From Sphingomonas sanguinis (GTDB lineage Bacteria; Pseudomonadota; Alphaproteobacteria; Sphingomonadales; Sphingomonadaceae), in NCBI RefSeq assembly GCF_001476905.1, contig NZ_LDTE01000025.1, forward strand, positions 1 to 63,242: a DNA stretch of 63,242 nucleotides. The letters are read 5' to 3'. Below the pieces are notes generated by a model, which worked only from the letters and a program-made list of their open reading frames with translations, was not told the origin of the DNA and did not search any database. Each line of letters begins with the position of its first letter. Position 1 is the stretch's first letter. The position numbers and the translations under genes were made by a program. This document shows positions 25,838 to 35,303 of this stretch, in pieces.

Positions 25838-27931
25838 TCAATGGGCCTGCCCCGGCGCATGGGGGAACTGCTGGGCCTTGTACCAGGCGAGATCATGCTC
25901 GGGCGGTCGTACGCCATCGGGCAGGGGGCGGTGGTTGACCGACATCCAATAGGCCAGGCTGGCATCCCGCCACCAGCGCGCCTCGCGCTCCTGAATAGCG
26001 AGGTAGGTGGCCGTCTTCTGCCAGCGTTCCGCGTCGATCTTGTCGCGCAAGCCATCCCATTGCCGCTGCATTCCGGCGACATAGGCGACTCCGCGATCAT
26101 AATGGGCGACCAGATCCTCCCACAGGGTGCGGCCGTCCTTCATGCGATAGTCCCAGGGCAGATGGTGGAACCAGAGCAGCATCGACTCGGGCGTCGTACC
26201 CGGCTTGGCAAAGGCCTTGGCGACCGGACCGGCATATTGGCCGACCGCGTCGCTGCCCGTCGCCGTCCGGTCGAAGCCGATGCCGTTCGCATCGGCGCGG
26301 TGATAATAGACCGGGTTCCATTCGGGCCGCGCCAGCTCTGATACCCAGGGCCCCGGCCCATAATGATGACCCGTCGCCATCAGGTGCGCCAGACCCAGCG
26401 CACCGGTGTAATCCACCACCGCCTCGCGCGAACCCATCATCATGGCGGTGACGGTATCGACGACCTGCCGGTCGGTGCCGAAGGTCTGCTCGACCCAGTC
26501 GCGTGCGATGCTCTGCGCCGACAGATCGGGGTCCCAGGCCAGGCGGCCGAAAGCGTACCAATTGGCCTGGTTGAAGGTCGATCCGCTCCAGTCGCGATCG
26601 CGCCCGATATTGGCGACGCCCGCCATGCCGGTCAGCGCGTGATGCTCGGCCGTGCCATCCACCACATCGGCGATGGTTTCACCCGGCTTCCACCCGGTCT
26701 TGGCGTCCAGCGTCTCGGCAAAGAGCGGGCCGAGATAGGCGAGATGGGTCGCAAAGCCCAGATATTCCTTGGTAATCTGGAACTCGATCATCAACGGCGT
26801 GCGCGGCATCGCCCCGAAGAGCGGATGGAAGGGCTCGCGCGGCTGGAAGTCGATCGCGCCGTTCTTCACCTGCACCAGCACATTGTCGGCGAACTGGCCG
26901 TCGAGCGGCTTGAACTCGGTATAGGCCTGTTTGGCGCGGTCCTCGGGGTCGGTTTCGGCATAGACGAAGGCGCGCCACATCACGATGCCGCCATGCGGCT
27001 TCACCGCGGCGGCAAGCATGTTCGCGCCGTCGGCATGACTGGCGCCATAGTCGCGCGGGCCGGGCTGTCCCTCGCTGTTCGCCTTGACCAGGAAACCGCC
27101 GAAATCGGGGATGGCGCGGTAGATTTCGTCCGCCTTGGCCTTCCACCATGCTGCCACTGCAGGATCGCGCGGGTCGGCGGTCTTCAGGCCGCCCAGCTCG
27201 ATCGGCGCGGAGAATTTGACCGAGAGATAGACCTTGATGCCCCAGGGCCGGAAGACGTCCGCCAGCGCTGCCGCCTTGGCGATATAGGGCGCGGTCAGGC
27301 TGTCGGCCTTGGCATTGACGTTGTTGAGGACGGTGCCGTTGATCCCGATCGAGGCGTTGGCCCGCGCATAATCGGTGTAGCGCGGGTCCTTGAAGTCGGG
27401 GAGCGTCCACCAGTCCCAGAGCGACTGGCCCGCATAGCCACGCTCGATCGAGCCATCGAGATTGTCCCAGTGGTTCAGGACGCGCAGCTTCACCTTGGGC
27501 GCCGATCGCAGGTTCAACGCATCGGCCTTGTCGCCCGTGGCGAGGTGACGGATCAGCGCGAAGGCGCCGTAGAGCGCGCCCCGATCGCTATTGCCCGCCA
27601 CCAATATCATGCGCTGGCCGTTGAGCGTCACGTTGCGGACCAGATAGCCCTCATCGCCCAATGCCTCGAACGGCAGCTTTAGTGGGCGCAGGGCAGGGGC
27701 GGCGGCGGTCGCTAGCAGGATCGGCAGCGTACCGCCCGGCACGGCGCGGCGCAGTTCGGCCTCAGCCAGGGTCAACGTCGCCGAGTCGCCCAGCCGCGTC
27801 ACGGTCGCCTGAGCGGTGGCTGGTGCCTGCGCCCTCAACCAAAGCGCATAGCCGTCCTCGGCAGCTGCCGGGCTCACTGCTATGACCAATGAGACAGACA
27901 GCGCTCCGATCAGCGTGCGGAACCGGGTCAT
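25838..27931 (-). CDS. GH67 xylan alpha-1,2-glucuronidase, secreted
   Basis: A 697-residue enzyme that removes 4-O-methyl-glucuronate or glucuronate from the non-reducing end of glucuronoxylan oligosaccharides. Family marks are dense: VLNHWDNLDGSIERGYAG (about residue 165), FLVKANSEGQPGPRDYG with the general-acid Glu, VLVQVKNGAIDFQPREP with the base Asp/Glu pair, and QITKEYLGF. A signal peptide (LIGALSVSLVIAVSPAAA) places it in the periplasm. ATG 27931 has AGGAGAG upstream; ATG 27964 is less likely. Divergent from manD over a shared operator region. Length is normal for GH67. Confidence 0.95.
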   Translation of the reverse strand: MTRFRTLIGALSVSLVIAVSPAAAEDGYALWLRAQAPATAQATVTRLGDSATLTLAEAELRRAVPGGTLPILLATAAAPALRPLKLPFEALGDEGYLVRNVTLNGQRMILVAGNSDRGALYGAFALIRHLATGDKADALNLRSAPKVKLRVLNHWDNLDGSIERGYAGQSLWDWWTLPDFKDPRYTDYARANASIGINGTVLNNVNAKADSLTAPYIAKAAALADVFRPWGIKVYLSVKFSAPIELGGLKTADPRDPAVAAWWKAKADEIYRAIPDFGGFLVKANSEGQPGPRDYGASHADGANMLAAAVKPHGGIVMWRAFVYAETDPEDRAKQAYTEFKPLDGQFADNVLVQVKNGAIDFQPREPFHPLFGAMPRTPLMIEFQITKEYLGFATHLAYLGPLFAETLDAKTGWKPGETIADVVDGTAEHHALTGMAGVANIGRDRDWSGSTFNQANWYAFGRLAWDPDLSAQSIARDWVEQTFGTDRQVVDTVTAMMMGSREAVVDYTGALGLAHLMATGHHYGPGPWVSELARPEWNPVYYHRADANGIGFDRTATGSDAVGQYAGPVAKAFAKPGTTPESMLLWFHHLPWDYRMKDGRTLWEDLVAHYDRGVAYVAGMQRQWDGLRDKIDAERWQKTATYLAIQEREARWWRDASLAYWMSVNHRPLPDGVRPPEHDLAWYKAQQFPHAPGQAH

Positions 27932-27983
27932 GCCATTCTCTCCTGTTGCACCGCCGATTGACAAGCCGGTGCTTGGGGCTCAC

Positions 27984-28006
27984 GTTACCGCTATCAGACC
28001 AATTGG
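27984..28006. promoter_or_regulatory. Overlapping LacI-type and GntR-type operators between GH67 and manD
   Basis: GTTACCGCTATC (27984-27995) fits the GNTANCGNTANC core seen at the two TonB receptor operators, here as an imperfect palindrome. It runs directly into CAGACCAAT (27995-28003), whose complement ATTGGTCTG also occurs at 49030-49038. Both lie between divergent GH67 and manD, 53 bases before the GH67 start and about 130 before manD, so they could regulate either direction. No -10/-35 pair is convincing here. Confidence 0.5.
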
Positions 28007-28132
28007 CAAGTCGGGTTGAGACGGCTGCCTGACAGGAGGGGCCGTCATGACCCGCAGGCCGCATTATCCGCGTCGCGCCGAACCCCGCGTCTTGTCCGCC
28101 GTCATGCCCGCCGCCGCCTGAAGGACACGCCC

Positions 28133-29344
28133 ATGCCCAAGATTGTTGCCGCCCGCCTGATCGTCACCTCGCCGGGGCGAAATTTCGTCACGCTGAAGAT
28201 CGAATGCGATGATGGCACCACCGGACTGGGCGACGCCACGCTCAACGGCCGCGAACTGGCGGTGGCGAGCTATCTGCAGGATCATGTCATCCCCTGCCTG
28301 ATCGGCCGCGACGCGCACCGGATCGAGGATATCTGGCAGTTCCTTTACAAGGGCGCCTATTGGCGGCGCGGGCCGGTGACGATGACCGCGATCGCGGCGG
28401 TCGACATGGGGCTGTGGGACATCAAGGGCAAGATCGCCGGGCTGCCAGTCTATCAGCTGCTCGGCGGGGCGTCGCGTGAGGCGTGTCTGGTCTATTGCCA
28501 CGCCAACGGCACCACGATCGAGGATACGATCGCCACCGCCATCGCGCACCGGGACGAAGGCTATCGCGCGATCCGCCTGCAATGCGGCGTGCCGGGCCTC
28601 GCCTCTACCTATGGCGTTGCCAAGGCGGGGCAGCGTTACGAACCCGCCGATGCCGACCTGCCCAGCGAAAGCGTCTGGTCGACCGAGAAATATCTGCGCG
28701 TCGTGCCGGAGCTGTTCGCGGCGGCGCGCGAGGCGCTGGGCTGGGACGTGCATCTGCTCCACGACGTCCATCACCGCCTGACCCCGATCGAGGCGGCGCG
28801 GCTGGGCAAGGATCTGGAGCCCTATCGCCCCTTCTGGATCGAGGATGCGACCCCGGCGGAGAATCAGGACGCCTTCCGCCTGATCCGCGAGCATACGACG
28901 ACGCCGCTGGCGGTCGGCGAGGTGTTCAACTCGATCTGGGACACCAAGCATCTGATCGAGAACCAGCTGATCGACTATATCCGCGCCACCGTCGTCCATG
29001 CGGGCGGCATCACCCATCTGCGCCGTATCGCGGGGCTGGCCGACCTGTATCAGGTGCGCACCGGCTGTCACGGCGCGACCGACCTGTCGCCCGTCACCAT
29101 GGCGGCGGCGCTGCATTTCGGCCTGTCGGTGCCCAATTTCGGCATCCAGGAGCATATGCCGCACACCGAGGAGACCGACGCGGTCTTCCCGCATCATTAC
29201 CGGTTCGAGGACGGCATGATGCACCCCGGCGACGCGCCGGGCCTGGGCGTCGAGATCGACGAGGCGCTGGCCGCGACCTATTTATACAAGCGCGCCTATC
29301 TGCCCGTGAACCGGCTGGAGGACGGCACGCTGTGGAGCTGGTGA
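28133..29344 (+). CDS. manD: D-mannonate dehydratase (ManD, enolase superfamily)
   Basis: A 403-residue enzyme that dehydrates D-mannonate to 2-keto-3-deoxygluconate, the last step before KDG kinase in glucuronate catabolism. The three metal carboxylates are in [19 protein letters not shown] and [12 protein letters not shown]; the His and Glu of the other catalytic face are in [11 protein letters not shown] and FGIQEHMPH. Length equals the characterised ManD group. ATG 28133 with gaagga upstream; the frame is open earlier but not family-like. The MFS gene begins two bases after its stop, so the two form an operon. Glucuronate isomerase and mannonate oxidoreductase are not in the window. Confidence 0.94.
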   Translation: MPKIVAARLIVTSPGRNFVTLKIECDDGTTGLGDATLNGRELAVASYLQDHVIPCLIGRDAHRIEDIWQFLYKGAYWRRGPVTMTAIAAVDMGLWDIKGKIAGLPVYQLLGGASREACLVYCHANGTTIEDTIATAIAHRDEGYRAIRLQCGVPGLASTYGVAKAGQRYEPADADLPSESVWSTEKYLRVVPELFAAAREALGWDVHLLHDVHHRLTPIEAARLGKDLEPYRPFWIEDATPAENQDAFRLIREHTTTPLAVGEVFNSIWDTKHLIENQLIDYIRATVVHAGGITHLRRIAGLADLYQVRTGCHGATDLSPVTMAAALHFGLSVPNFGIQEHMPHTEETDAVFPHHYRFEDGMMHPGDAPGLGVEIDEALAATYLYKRAYLPVNRLEDGTLWSW

Positions 29345-29345
29345 G

Positions 29346-30665
29346 ATGAGCGACCTGATGGAGGCCGCCGCCACCGCGCCCGAAACCGCCGCCCATGCCA
29401 TCCCGCCGCCGCGTGGTCGGGTGCGTTGGGTTATTTGCGGGCTGCTCTTCGCGGCCGTGGTGCTGAGTTATATCGACCGGCTGGTGCTGGGCGTGCTGAA
29501 GCCCCAGCTGTCGGCGCTCTATGGCTGGACCAATAGCGGCTATGGCGACATCACCGGTTATTTCCAGGTCGCGTACGGTCTGGGCTTCCTGCTCTTTGGC
29601 TGGCTGATCGACCGGATCGGGCCGCGCGCGGGCTATCTGCTGGCGATGGGGGCATGGACGGTCGGGCATTTCGCGCAGACGCTGGTGACCTCGACCACCG
29701 GCTTCGCGCTGGCCCGCATTCCGCTGGCCTTTGGCGAGGCGGGAACCTTTCCCTCGGCATTGGCCGCCGCGTCGCAATGGTTTCCCAAGAAGGAGCGCGC
29801 GCTGGCGATCGGCATCTTCAATGCCGGGGCCAATGTCGGCGCGGTCGTCACGCCGCTGCTGATCGGCTTCCTGATCGCCGATCTGGTGCTCGACTGGCGC
29901 TGGGCGTTTATCATCACGGGGTCGTTCAACCTCGTCTGGCTGACCGCCTGGTGGCGGCTTTATCACCCGCCGCACACCCATCCGCATATCACGCCCGAGG
30001 AACGCGCCTGGATCGAGGCGGAGCCCGTGGAGACGGCGGGCCGCGCTGGTTTCCTGACGGTGATGCGCCACCGCGAGGCCTGGTCCTATATGACCGGGCG
30101 GTTCCTGATCGATCCGGTGTGGTGGACCTTCCTGTTCTGGTTGCCCGACTTTTTTCACAGCCGCTACGGCTATGACCTGAAGAGCTTCGGGCCGCCGCTG
30201 GTCGCCATCTATATCATGGCCGATGTCGGGGCGATCGTCGGCGGCTGGTATAGCTCGCGACTGCTCAAGCACGGTGTCGAGACCGGTCGTGCGCGCAAGC
30301 GGGCGATGTTCGCCTGTGCGCTGTTCGCGCTGCCGGTGATGTTTGCAGCCCAAGCGAGCAGCATCTGGATCGCGGTGGCGATGATCGGCCTGGCCTGTGC
30401 CGCGCATCAAGGCTTCTCGACCAACCTCTTCGCGCTGCCCGGCGACCAGTTTCCGCGCTATGCGCAGGGTACGCTGATCGGGCTGGGCGGTTTTTCCGGC
30501 GCGGTGGGCGGCTTCATCGCGTCCAAGGCGCTGGGCGCTTTGCTCGACCGGGTGGGGAGCTATCAGCCCTTCTTCATCGCCTGTGGCGCGGCGTATCTGG
30601 TCGCGCTTCTCGTCTTCCACCTGCTCAATCCGCGCTATCGCGACGTGCGGATCGGCAGGGACTGA
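29346..30665 (+). CDS. MFS transporter, ACS family, hexuronate type
   Basis: A 439-residue inner-membrane carrier with about twelve membrane segments. VVLSYIDRLVLGVLKPQL in helix 1 and FGWLIDRIGPRAG between helices 2 and 3 are typical of the anion:cation symporter (ACS) family that includes ExuT. FGEAGTFPSALAAASQWFP in helix 4 is also family-like. It follows manD by one base and should import glucuronate released by GH67 or GH2. A long hairpin follows the gene. Confidence 0.88.
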   Translation: MSDLMEAAATAPETAAHAIPPPRGRVRWVICGLLFAAVVLSYIDRLVLGVLKPQLSALYGWTNSGYGDITGYFQVAYGLGFLLFGWLIDRIGPRAGYLLAMGAWTVGHFAQTLVTSTTGFALARIPLAFGEAGTFPSALAAASQWFPKKERALAIGIFNAGANVGAVVTPLLIGFLIADLVLDWRWAFIITGSFNLVWLTAWWRLYHPPHTHPHITPEERAWIEAEPVETAGRAGFLTVMRHREAWSYMTGRFLIDPVWWTFLFWLPDFFHSRYGYDLKSFGPPLVAIYIMADVGAIVGGWYSSRLLKHGVETGRARKRAMFACALFALPVMFAAQASSIWIAVAMIGLACAAHQGFSTNLFALPGDQFPRYAQGTLIGLGGFSGAVGGFIASKALGALLDRVGSYQPFFIACGAAYLVALLVFHLLNPRYRDVRIGRD

Positions 30666-30701
30666 GGCGGTGGACGATCCCGTTCGGGATGGTCCACCGC
30701 C
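30666..30701 (+). terminator. Long hairpin after the manD-MFS operon
   Basis: GGCGGTGGAC-G-ATCCCG-TT-CGGGAT-G-GTCCACCGCC folds into a nearly perfect 16-pair stem with a two-base loop, directly after the stop. No T run follows, so it may be a terminator aided by other factors or an RNA stabiliser. It also lies 13 bases beyond the end of the convergent CsgG-like gene. Confidence 0.55.
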
Positions 30702-30713
30702 CGGATCATGGGA

Positions 30714-31706
30714 TCAATGGGTATAGTGCAAAGAGGGGCGGTCCGGCGAAAGGCCGCTCGGTGCCAGCTTGGTATTCAGCACCCAGCCGACATTGTCGTT
30801 CTCGTCGGCGACTTCCCACCACAGGCCGTTCTTGGTGCCCGTCGGATAGACGGTCGATCCGGCGGGAATGGTGCGGATGACCTTGCCCGCCGCGGATGCG
30901 CTGCTGCGCAGGGCGATATCGGCCTGTGCCGTGAACGTCTTGGCGGGGGCCGCTTCCGCCGTTCCGGCGGCTCCGGGCGTCAGCAGGCCCAGGCCGCTGA
31001 CCAGCTTGGAATAGGCCTGGATGAACGACAAGGTCACGACGCGACCGATATCGGTATTGTCATAACCACCGCCCACGGCCCCTGCGACCGCGAAGAAGCC
31101 GCCGCCGCCCAGCGCCAGGTTGTTCTTGGCGGCATAGCCTTCCTCGGTCGCAATCGTCTCGGTCGTGCGGACGTTGGTGAGCGAAAGGACGGTGTTGGCC
31201 TCCATCTTCTTGGACTTGATGCCGCCGAGCAGACCGCCGACGCGTCCGCCCAGAAGGCCGCCGATCCCCGCCACGGCTCCGCCGCCGCTGGCGTCTGAAT
31301 TGGCGCCCTGAACCTCGGCGACCAGCACATAGTCCGCCGCCTTCACCTGGCCCTGGCCGACATTCGACCCGCGTTGCAGCCCCAGATTGCCGCCCAGCGC
31401 GCGTTCGCGCTCCGCCGCGTTCAGGCCCGCGCCGCGGTCGACCAGATTGAAGCAGCCCGAACGCTGGACCAGCACCTTGAGCAGCTTGGACGGAGGAGCG
31501 AGGTTCCAGGCGCCCGTCACGCTGGACGTGTCGCCGTCGACGATCGAAAGCGTGCCCAGTTTGCGCGTGCAATGCGGCACGTCATTGGCCGTGGCTTCCT
31601 GAAGGCGCTGTCCACTGGTCGGCTTGGCAAGCTTTTGTGCACTGAGCGGGCCGGCGGCGATAAGGCCCAGGCTGGCGATAACGGTGGCGACGGACGATTT
31701 GATCAC
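30714..31706 (-). CDS. CsgG/HfaB-like secreted protein with C-terminal SH3 domain
   Basis: A 330-residue protein. GTG 31706 has ggggag seven bases upstream and begins a signal peptide (VATVIASLGLIAAGPLSAQ). The central 230 residues resemble the CsgG/HfaB curli-export and holdfast-anchor family: SGCFNLVDRG, YVLVAEVQG and a glycine-rich segment. The last 70 are a bacterial SH3 domain (ALRSSASAAGKVIRTIPAGS, then WWEV and GWVL), which often binds peptidoglycan. Unlike CsgG it lacks a lipobox cysteine, so it is not an obvious lipoprotein. The very long open frame that continues upstream, antisense to lepA, is spurious. Confidence 0.78.
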   Translation of the reverse strand: MIKSSVATVIASLGLIAAGPLSAQKLAKPTSGQRLQEATANDVPHCTRKLGTLSIVDGDTSSVTGAWNLAPPSKLLKVLVQRSGCFNLVDRGAGLNAAERERALGGNLGLQRGSNVGQGQVKAADYVLVAEVQGANSDASGGGAVAGIGGLLGGRVGGLLGGIKSKKMEANTVLSLTNVRTTETIATEEGYAAKNNLALGGGGFFAVAGAVGGGYDNTDIGRVVTLSFIQAYSKLVSGLGLLTPGAAGTAEAAPAKTFTAQADIALRSSASAAGKVIRTIPAGSTVYPTGTKNGLWWEVADENDNVGWVLNTKLAPSGLSPDRPSLHYTH

Positions 31707-31817
31707 GCTATGCTCCCCAACAACGCGCACGATCCCAGGGATTGCAGCCCCCCGACCGTGCATCCTGCGGCAGGCGTCTAGCACTTCAGCGCAGGACAGG
31801 CTAGGCGCTGCGGGATT

Positions 31818-33629
31818 ATGACCACGCCGCTCGACAAGATTCGCAACTTCTCCATCATCGCGCATATCGACCATGGTAAGTCGACACTGGCCGATCGCCT
31901 GATCCAGTTCACCGGCGGCCTGACCGACCGCGAGATGAGCGAGCAGGTTCTCGATAACATGGAGATCGAGAAGGAACGCGGTATCACCATCAAGGCGCAG
32001 ACCGTGCGCCTGGCTTACAAGGCGCAGGACGGCGAGACCTATACGCTGAACCTGATGGACACGCCGGGCCATGTCGACTTCGCCTATGAGGTCAGCCGGT
32101 CGCTGGCCGCGTGCGAAGGCGCGCTCCTCGTCGTCGATGCCGCGCAGGGTGTCGAGGCGCAGACGCTGGCCAATGTCTATCAGTCGATCGAGCACGACCA
32201 TGAAATCGTGCCCGTCATCAACAAGATCGACCTGCCCGCCGCCGAACCCGAAAAGGTCCGCGCCGAGATCGAGGACGTGATCGGCATCGACGCGTCGGGC
32301 GCGGTGCTGGCCAGCGCCAAGTCGGGCATCGGCATCGGCGACATCCTGGAAGCGATCGTCAAGAATATCCCTGCGCCCAAAGGCGACGCGACCGCGCCGC
32401 TGAAGGCGATGCTGGTCGACAGCTGGTATGACCCCTATCTGGGCGTCGTCATCCTGGTCCGCGTGATGGAAGGCACCCTGAAAAAGGGGCAGCAGATCAA
32501 GTTCATGCAGGCGGGCACGACCCATCTGATCGACCGCGTCGGCTGCTTCCGTCCGAAGATCGAGCAGCTGACCGAACTGGGCGTGGGCGAGATCGGCTTC
32601 ATCACCGCGCAGATCAAGGACGTGGCGCAGGCGCGCGTCGGCGACACGCTGACCGACGCCAAGAAGCCGACCGAGCAGGCGCTGCCGGGCTTCAAGGAAG
32701 TCCAGCCGGTCGTGTTCTGCGGCCTGTTTCCGGTCGACGCCAACGACTTCGAGAAGCTGCGCGAGTCGATCAGCAAACTGCGGCTGAACGACGCCTCGTT
32801 CAGCTTCGAAATGGAAACCTCGGCCGCGCTGGGCTTCGGTTTTCGTTGCGGCTTCCTGGGCCTGCTGCATCTGGAAATCATCCAGGAGCGGCTGACCCGC
32901 GAGTACGACCTCGACCTCATCACCACCGCGCCGTCGGTCGTCTATCAGATCGAGTTGACCCATGGCGGCGGTCAGATCGATCTGCACAACCCGGCCGACA
33001 TGCCCGATCCCAACAAGATCGAGTCGATCAGCGAGCCGTGGATCGAGGCGACCATCTATGTCCCCGACGAATATCTGGGCAGCATCCTGAAGCTGTGCCA
33101 GGACCGTCGCGGCATCCAGAAGAACCTGACCTATGTCGGCGGGCGCGCGCAGGCGACCTATGAACTGCCGCTCAATGAAGTCGTGTTCGATTTCTACGAC
33201 CGGCTGAAGTCGCTGTCGAAGGGCTATGCCAGCTTCGATTATCACCAGATCGGCTATCGCGAGGGGGACCTCGTGAAGATGTCGATCCTGGTCAATGAAG
33301 AGCCGGTCGACGCGCTGTCGATGATCGTCCATCGCGGCACCGCCGAGACGCGCGGGCGCGGCATGTGCGAGCGGTTGAAGGAACTGATCCCACGCCACTT
33401 GTTCAAGATCCCGATCCAAGCGGCGATCGGCGGCAAGGTGATCGCGCGCGAGACGATCAGTGCGATGCGCAAGGACGTGACCGCCAAATGTTACGGCGGC
33501 GACGCAACACGTAAGCGCAAGCTTTTGGAAAAGCAGAAAAAGGGTAAGGCGAAGATGCGCGAGTATGGCTCGGTCAGCATCCCGCAGGAAGCGTTCATCG
33601 CGGCGCTCCGCATGGGCGACGAGGCGTAA
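31818..33629 (+). CDS. lepA: Elongation factor 4 (LepA)
   Basis: A 603-residue translational GTPase that acts on stalled or mis-translocated ribosomes. G1 is AHIDHGKST (residue 13 on), G3 is DTPGHVDF, G4 is NKIDLP. EF-G-like domains follow, with the LepA-specific C-terminus ([20 protein letters not shown], near residue 560) and no domain IV. Length and motif order match the family exactly. It is divergent from the CsgG-like gene (111 bases) and is followed by a REPIN-like element. Confidence 0.97.
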   Translation: MTTPLDKIRNFSIIAHIDHGKSTLADRLIQFTGGLTDREMSEQVLDNMEIEKERGITIKAQTVRLAYKAQDGETYTLNLMDTPGHVDFAYEVSRSLAACEGALLVVDAAQGVEAQTLANVYQSIEHDHEIVPVINKIDLPAAEPEKVRAEIEDVIGIDASGAVLASAKSGIGIGDILEAIVKNIPAPKGDATAPLKAMLVDSWYDPYLGVVILVRVMEGTLKKGQQIKFMQAGTTHLIDRVGCFRPKIEQLTELGVGEIGFITAQIKDVAQARVGDTLTDAKKPTEQALPGFKEVQPVVFCGLFPVDANDFEKLRESISKLRLNDASFSFEMETSAALGFGFRCGFLGLLHLEIIQERLTREYDLDLITTAPSVVYQIELTHGGGQIDLHNPADMPDPNKIESISEPWIEATIYVPDEYLGSILKLCQDRRGIQKNLTYVGGRAQATYELPLNEVVFDFYDRLKSLSKGYASFDYHQIGYREGDLVKMSILVNEEPVDALSMIVHRGTAETRGRGMCERLKELIPRHLFKIPIQAAIGGKVIARETISAMRKDVTAKCYGGDATRKRKLLEKQKKGKAKMREYGSVSIPQEAFIAALRMGDEA

Positions 33630-33635
33630 ACCTTC

Positions 33636-33771
33636 ATTCCTCCCCTGCAAGGGGAGGGGGACCATGCGAAGCATGGTGGAGGGGTGTCACCATTGGCGAG
33701 GGACACCTCGCTGGCCTGGACACCCCTCCGTCAGGCCTGCGGCCTGCCACCTCCCCTTGCAGGGGAGGAAT
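33636..33771. repeat. REPIN-like element 1
   Basis: A 136-base element bounded by perfect 22-base inverted ends: ATTCCTCCCCTGCAAGGGGAGG (33636-33657) and its complement (33750-33771). Each end is itself palindromic. Inside the left end a stem ACCATGC-GAA-GCATGGT precedes GGAGGGGTGTC; the right half has CCCCTCCGTCAGGCCTGCGGCCTGCCACC. It fills the lepA-modA gap. The same units recur at 40559 and 44845. Confidence 0.8.
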
Positions 33772-33853
33772 TTGGGTCCCTATCCAAAGGAATAAAATCG
33801 TTCCTTGTGCGTTACAGCCCATTGACGCCATCAAGGCGAAAAGGGGAACGCCG

Positions 33854-34606
33854 ATGATGGGATTGCGATTGGCCGCGCTGATCGGTGCATGGTGCGTGTC
33901 GGCGCCGATTGTCGCTCAGGACCGAGCGCCCTTGGTCCTAGCCGCCGCCAGCCTTCAGGAATCGATGAGCGCCGCCGCCGATGCCTGGGCGAAGAAGGGG
34001 CATCCGCGCCCCGTCATCTCCTTTGCCGCCTCTTCAGCGCTCGCGCGGCAGGTGCAGGCGGGCGGCAAGGCCGATCTGTTCGCCTCCGCGGATGAAGAAT
34101 GGATGGATGTCCTGCAGAAGGGCGGCCTGCTCGCCGACAAGACGCGCAGCGCCTTTCTGGGCAACCGCTTAGTCGTGATCGCGCCTGCGGGCAAGGGCAG
34201 ACAGGTGACCACGCGCACGCTGGGCAAGACGCTCTCCGCCGGACCGCTCGCCATGGCGGATACCGACAGCGTGCCCGCCGGCAAATATGGCAGGGCCGCG
34301 CTCGAAAAGCTCGGTGCCTGGACGATGGTCGCACCCCGTGTCGTGCGCGCCGAGAATGTCCGCGCGGCGCTGGCCCTCGTCGAGCGGGGAGCGGCTCCCT
34401 ATGGCATCGTCTATGCCACCGATGCCAAGGCGTCGCCGCGTGTCCACGTCGTCGGACTGTTCCCGGCGGCAAGCCATCCGCCGATCACCTATCCGCTCGC
34501 CCGGCTGAAAGCCTCGACCAACCCGGAGGGCGAGCGCTTCCGCCGCTTCCTGCTGTCGGGCGAAGGCAAGGCGATCTTCCGCCGCTATGGTTTCGCGACA
34601 CGATGA
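33854..34606 (+). CDS. modA: Molybdate-binding periplasmic protein
   Basis: A 250-residue ABC solute-binding protein. The signal peptide is LAALIGAWCVSAPIVAQ; the mature start has VLAAASLQESMSAAADAW, the typical ModA oxyanion-binding loop, and DTDSVPAGKYGRAALEKLG and YGIVYATDA are the later conserved segments. It delivers molybdate (or tungstate) to ModB. First gene of a three-gene operon; modB begins five bases after its stop. No molybdate-responsive regulator gene is nearby. Confidence 0.93.
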   Translation: MMGLRLAALIGAWCVSAPIVAQDRAPLVLAAASLQESMSAAADAWAKKGHPRPVISFAASSALARQVQAGGKADLFASADEEWMDVLQKGGLLADKTRSAFLGNRLVVIAPAGKGRQVTTRTLGKTLSAGPLAMADTDSVPAGKYGRAALEKLGAWTMVAPRVVRAENVRAALALVERGAAPYGIVYATDAKASPRVHVVGLFPAASHPPITYPLARLKASTNPEGERFRRFLLSGEGKAIFRRYGFATR

Positions 34607-34610
34607 CGGC

Positions 34611-35303
34611 ATGATGCTGTCGGCTGAGGAATGGGGGATCGTTCGCCTGTCGCTGCTGGTCGGCGGCACGGCGATGCTCGTAACGCTGCCGATCGCGTTC
34701 GTCCTGGCCTGGGCCCTGGCGCGGGGGCGGTTTCCGGGGCGGGTGCTGCTCGACGGGATCGTGCATCTGCCGCTGGTCGTCCCGCCGGTCGTCACCGGCT
34801 GGGTGCTGCTGCTCGCCTTCGGGCCGGAAGGGCCGGTCGGACGCTGGCTGGCGGAGTGGTTCGGGGTCAGCGTGCTGTTCCGCTGGACGGGGGCGGCCAT
34901 CGCGGCGGGGGTCATGGCGTTGCCGCTGGTCGTGCGCGCCATCCGCCTGTCGATCGATGCGGTCGACCCCCGGCTGGAGCAGGCCGCCCGGACATTGGGG
35001 GCGGGGCGGGCACGGGTCTTCGCCACCATCACCCTGCCGCTCTGTGCACCCGGTGTGCTGGCGGGGCTGGTGCTAGGCTTTGCGCGCTCGATCGGGGAGT
35101 TCGGGGCGACGATCACCTTCGTCTCCAACGTGCCCGGCGAGACGGCGACCCTGCCGCTGGCCATTTATTCCGCGCTTCAGCGGCCGGGCGGCGAAGAGAT
35201 GGTATGGCGGCTGGCCAGCGTGTCGGTGGTGTTGTCGCTGGTCGCGCTGGTCGCCTCCGAATGGCTGGCGCGGCGCATGGGGCGGGGGCTGCATGTCCTT
35301 TGA
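34611..35303 (+). CDS. modB: Molybdate ABC transporter permease
   Basis: A 230-residue inner-membrane permease with about five membrane helices. The EAA loop that docks to the ATPase is seen as LEQAARTLGAGRARVFATIT followed by LP (about residue 125), and SIGEFGATITFVSN is the ModB signature near residue 160. ATG 34611 or 34614 follows the modA stop; no ribosome site is clear, suggesting coupling. Its end overlaps modC by 11 bases. Confidence 0.93.
   Translation: MMLSAEEWGIVRLSLLVGGTAMLVTLPIAFVLAWALARGRFPGRVLLDGIVHLPLVVPPVVTGWVLLLAFGPEGPVGRWLAEWFGVSVLFRWTGAAIAAGVMALPLVVRAIRLSIDAVDPRLEQAARTLGAGRARVFATITLPLCAPGVLAGLVLGFARSIGEFGATITFVSNVPGETATLPLAIYSALQRPGGEEMVWRLASVSVVLSLVALVASEWLARRMGRGLHVL

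Noticed and set aside
31707..33674. A very long minus-strand open frame that runs antisense through lepA and joins the CsgG-like gene.
   Set aside because: lepA on the plus strand is unmistakable, the antisense protein has no recognisable domain, and a GTG with a good ribosome site starts the real gene at 31706.
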